From contig JASHQF010000130.1 in the NCBI GenBank assembly GCA_030037695.1, positions 1 to 13,827 on the forward strand: DNA of 13,827 nt, given 5' to 3'. This stretch comes from Thermoplasmata archaeon. GTDB taxonomy: Archaea; Thermoplasmatota; Thermoplasmata; Lutacidiplasmatales; UBA184. The position numbers and the translations under genes are program-made. Below are positions 12,981 through 13,827 of the stretch, piece by piece. Each line of letters starts with the position of its first letter. The stretch's first letter is position 1. Under the pieces are notes generated by a model, which saw only the letters and a list, made by a program, of their open reading frames with translations, had not been told where the DNA came from and made no database searches.

Positions 12981-13827
12981 CGCGCTCCTCCGAGCTCTCG
13001 GGGTTCTACCGCAAGTCGATCGACGAGCGGCGCGCGACGCTGAGAGCCTGGGCGGACCTCACCGACGAGGAGCTGCGGTCCCTCGACTTCCCCCCGGGGG
13101 TCCCCGCGGCGACGATCGATCGGATGATCGAGAACGTCGTCGGGGTGCTGCCGCTGCCCCTCGGGATCGCGACCCACTTCCGGATCAACGGCAAAGACTA
13201 CCTCGTACCGATGGCGATCGAGGAACCGAGCGTCGTCGCCGCCGCGTCCAACGCGGCGAAGGTCGCCCGGGCGGCGGGGGGGTTCTCGGCCCACACGACC
13301 GAGCCGGTGATGATCGGCCAGGTCCAGATCCTGGACGTGCCGGACCCGGAGGCGGCCCGGCACCGGATCCTCGACCGTCGCGAGGAGCTCCTCCGGGCCG
13401 CGAACGCGGTCGACCCGGTGCTGGTGAAGTTCGGCGGGGGGGCTCGCGACGTCGAGGTGCGCGTCGTCCCCTCGCCCCGGGGCCGGATGGTCGTCGTCCA
13501 CCTCCTGGTCGATGCCCGGGACGCGGGCGGGATGAACGCGGTCAACACGATGTGCGAGACGCTCGCCCCCGAGCTCGGCCGGCTCGCCGGAGGCAGGACG
13601 CTGCTCCGGATCATCTCCAACCTCGCGGTCCACCGCGTGGCGCGGGCCCGCGCGACGTTCCGCGCCGACCTCCTCACGACCCCGACGGCGACCGGGCCGC
13701 AGGTCGTCGACGCGATCCTGGACGCGTACGCGTTCGCGGCCGCGGACCCGTTCCGCTGCGCGACGCACAACAAGGGGATCATGAACGGCATCTCCGCCGT
13801 GGTCGTCGCGACCGGCAACGACTTCCG
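12977..13827 (+). CDS. hmgA: HMG-CoA reductase, class II type (3' end beyond window)
   Basis: The enzyme reduces HMG-CoA to mevalonate, the committed step to archaeal isoprenoid lipids. The 283 visible residues match class II (Pseudomonas mevalonii/Thermoplasma) reductases: ENVVGVLPLPLGIATHF (52-68), the substrate loop AIEEPSVVAAAS with E83 (80-91), DAGGMNAVNTMCE (182-194), the catalytic Lys266 in THNKGIMNG (263-271) and D282 in ATGNDF (278-283). These align almost number for number with E83, K267 and D283 of the P. mevalonii enzyme. The catalytic His and the C-terminal third lie past the window edge. The GTG at 12977-12979 overlaps the grpE stop (GTGA), so translation is coupled to grpE. Class II enzymes usually use NADH, but cofactor cannot be read here. 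Confidence 0.95.
   Translation, partial: MTRSSELSGFYRKSIDERRATLRAWADLTDEELRSLDFPPGVPAATIDRMIENVVGVLPLPLGIATHFRINGKDYLVPMAIEEPSVVAAASNAAKVARAAGGFSAHTTEPVMIGQVQILDVPDPEAARHRILDRREELLRAANAVDPVLVKFGGGARDVEVRVVPSPRGRMVVVHLLVDARDAGGMNAVNTMCETLAPELGRLAGGRTLLRIISNLAVHRVARARATFRADLLTTPTATGPQVVDAILDAYAFAAADPFRCATHNKGIMNGISAVVVATGNDF

Noticed and set aside
1..13827. CRISPR array, transposase, phage, toxin-antitoxin or defence island
   Set aside because: No regularly spaced repeats beyond the two 10-bp sites at 128-158, no terminal inverted repeats, and no recombinase, nuclease or toxin-like protein were seen. Base composition is even throughout.

Overview
This window is very GC-rich, compact DNA that reads as archaeal. 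The evidence is a Nop5/Nop56-type C/D-box RNP protein, a class II HMG-CoA reductase (the type used by Thermoplasma relatives), an intron-less tRNA-Thr(GGU) with U73 and no encoded CCA, and A/T-rich TATA-like boxes about 25-30 nt before start codons, as expected for leaderless archaeal transcripts. Bacterial-type GyrB and GrpE together with these point to a high-GC Thermoplasmatota lineage. That placement is an inference; no marker here fixes the genus.

Layout. (1) Positions 1-977, minus strand: a 3-TM small membrane protein, a tandem winged-helix regulator 3 nt after it, and the first 30 codons of a secreted protein that runs off the left edge. A pair of identical TTGGTCCAAA sites exactly 21 bp apart lies between the regulator and the secreted gene. 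(2) 1108-4215, minus strand, four separate small genes: a SemiSWEET transporter, an alkyltransferase-like (ATL) protein fused to a DUF5519 domain, a DUF998 membrane protein and a DUF72 protein. (3) 4378-7179: tRNA-Thr directly behind an enoyl-CoA hydratase gene, then, divergently, an SDR oxidoreductase translationally coupled (ATGA) to nop5. One A/T box lies midway between the hydratase and SDR starts. (4) 7129-8443: a thioredoxin-fold protein whose 3' end overlaps nop5, divergent from a lipoate-ligase-fold protein that lacks the usual catalytic lysine. (5) 8440-12183, minus strand: an MTA/SAH-deaminase-type amidohydrolase, a 2-TM pore-loop protein with an altered potassium-channel filter, and gyrB. 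(6) 12414-end, plus strand: grpE coupled by GTGA to a truncated HMG-CoA reductase gene.

Most genes are housekeeping or small conserved archaeal genes. There is no CRISPR array, transposase, phage gene or recognisable defence island. No gap exceeds 300 bp. The most unusual points are the tandem operator-like repeats next to the regulator/membrane/secreted gene set, the ATL-DUF5519 fusion, the pore-loop protein with a TGQGP filter, the Lys-to-Val lipoate-ligase homologue, and the symmetrical bidirectional promoter.
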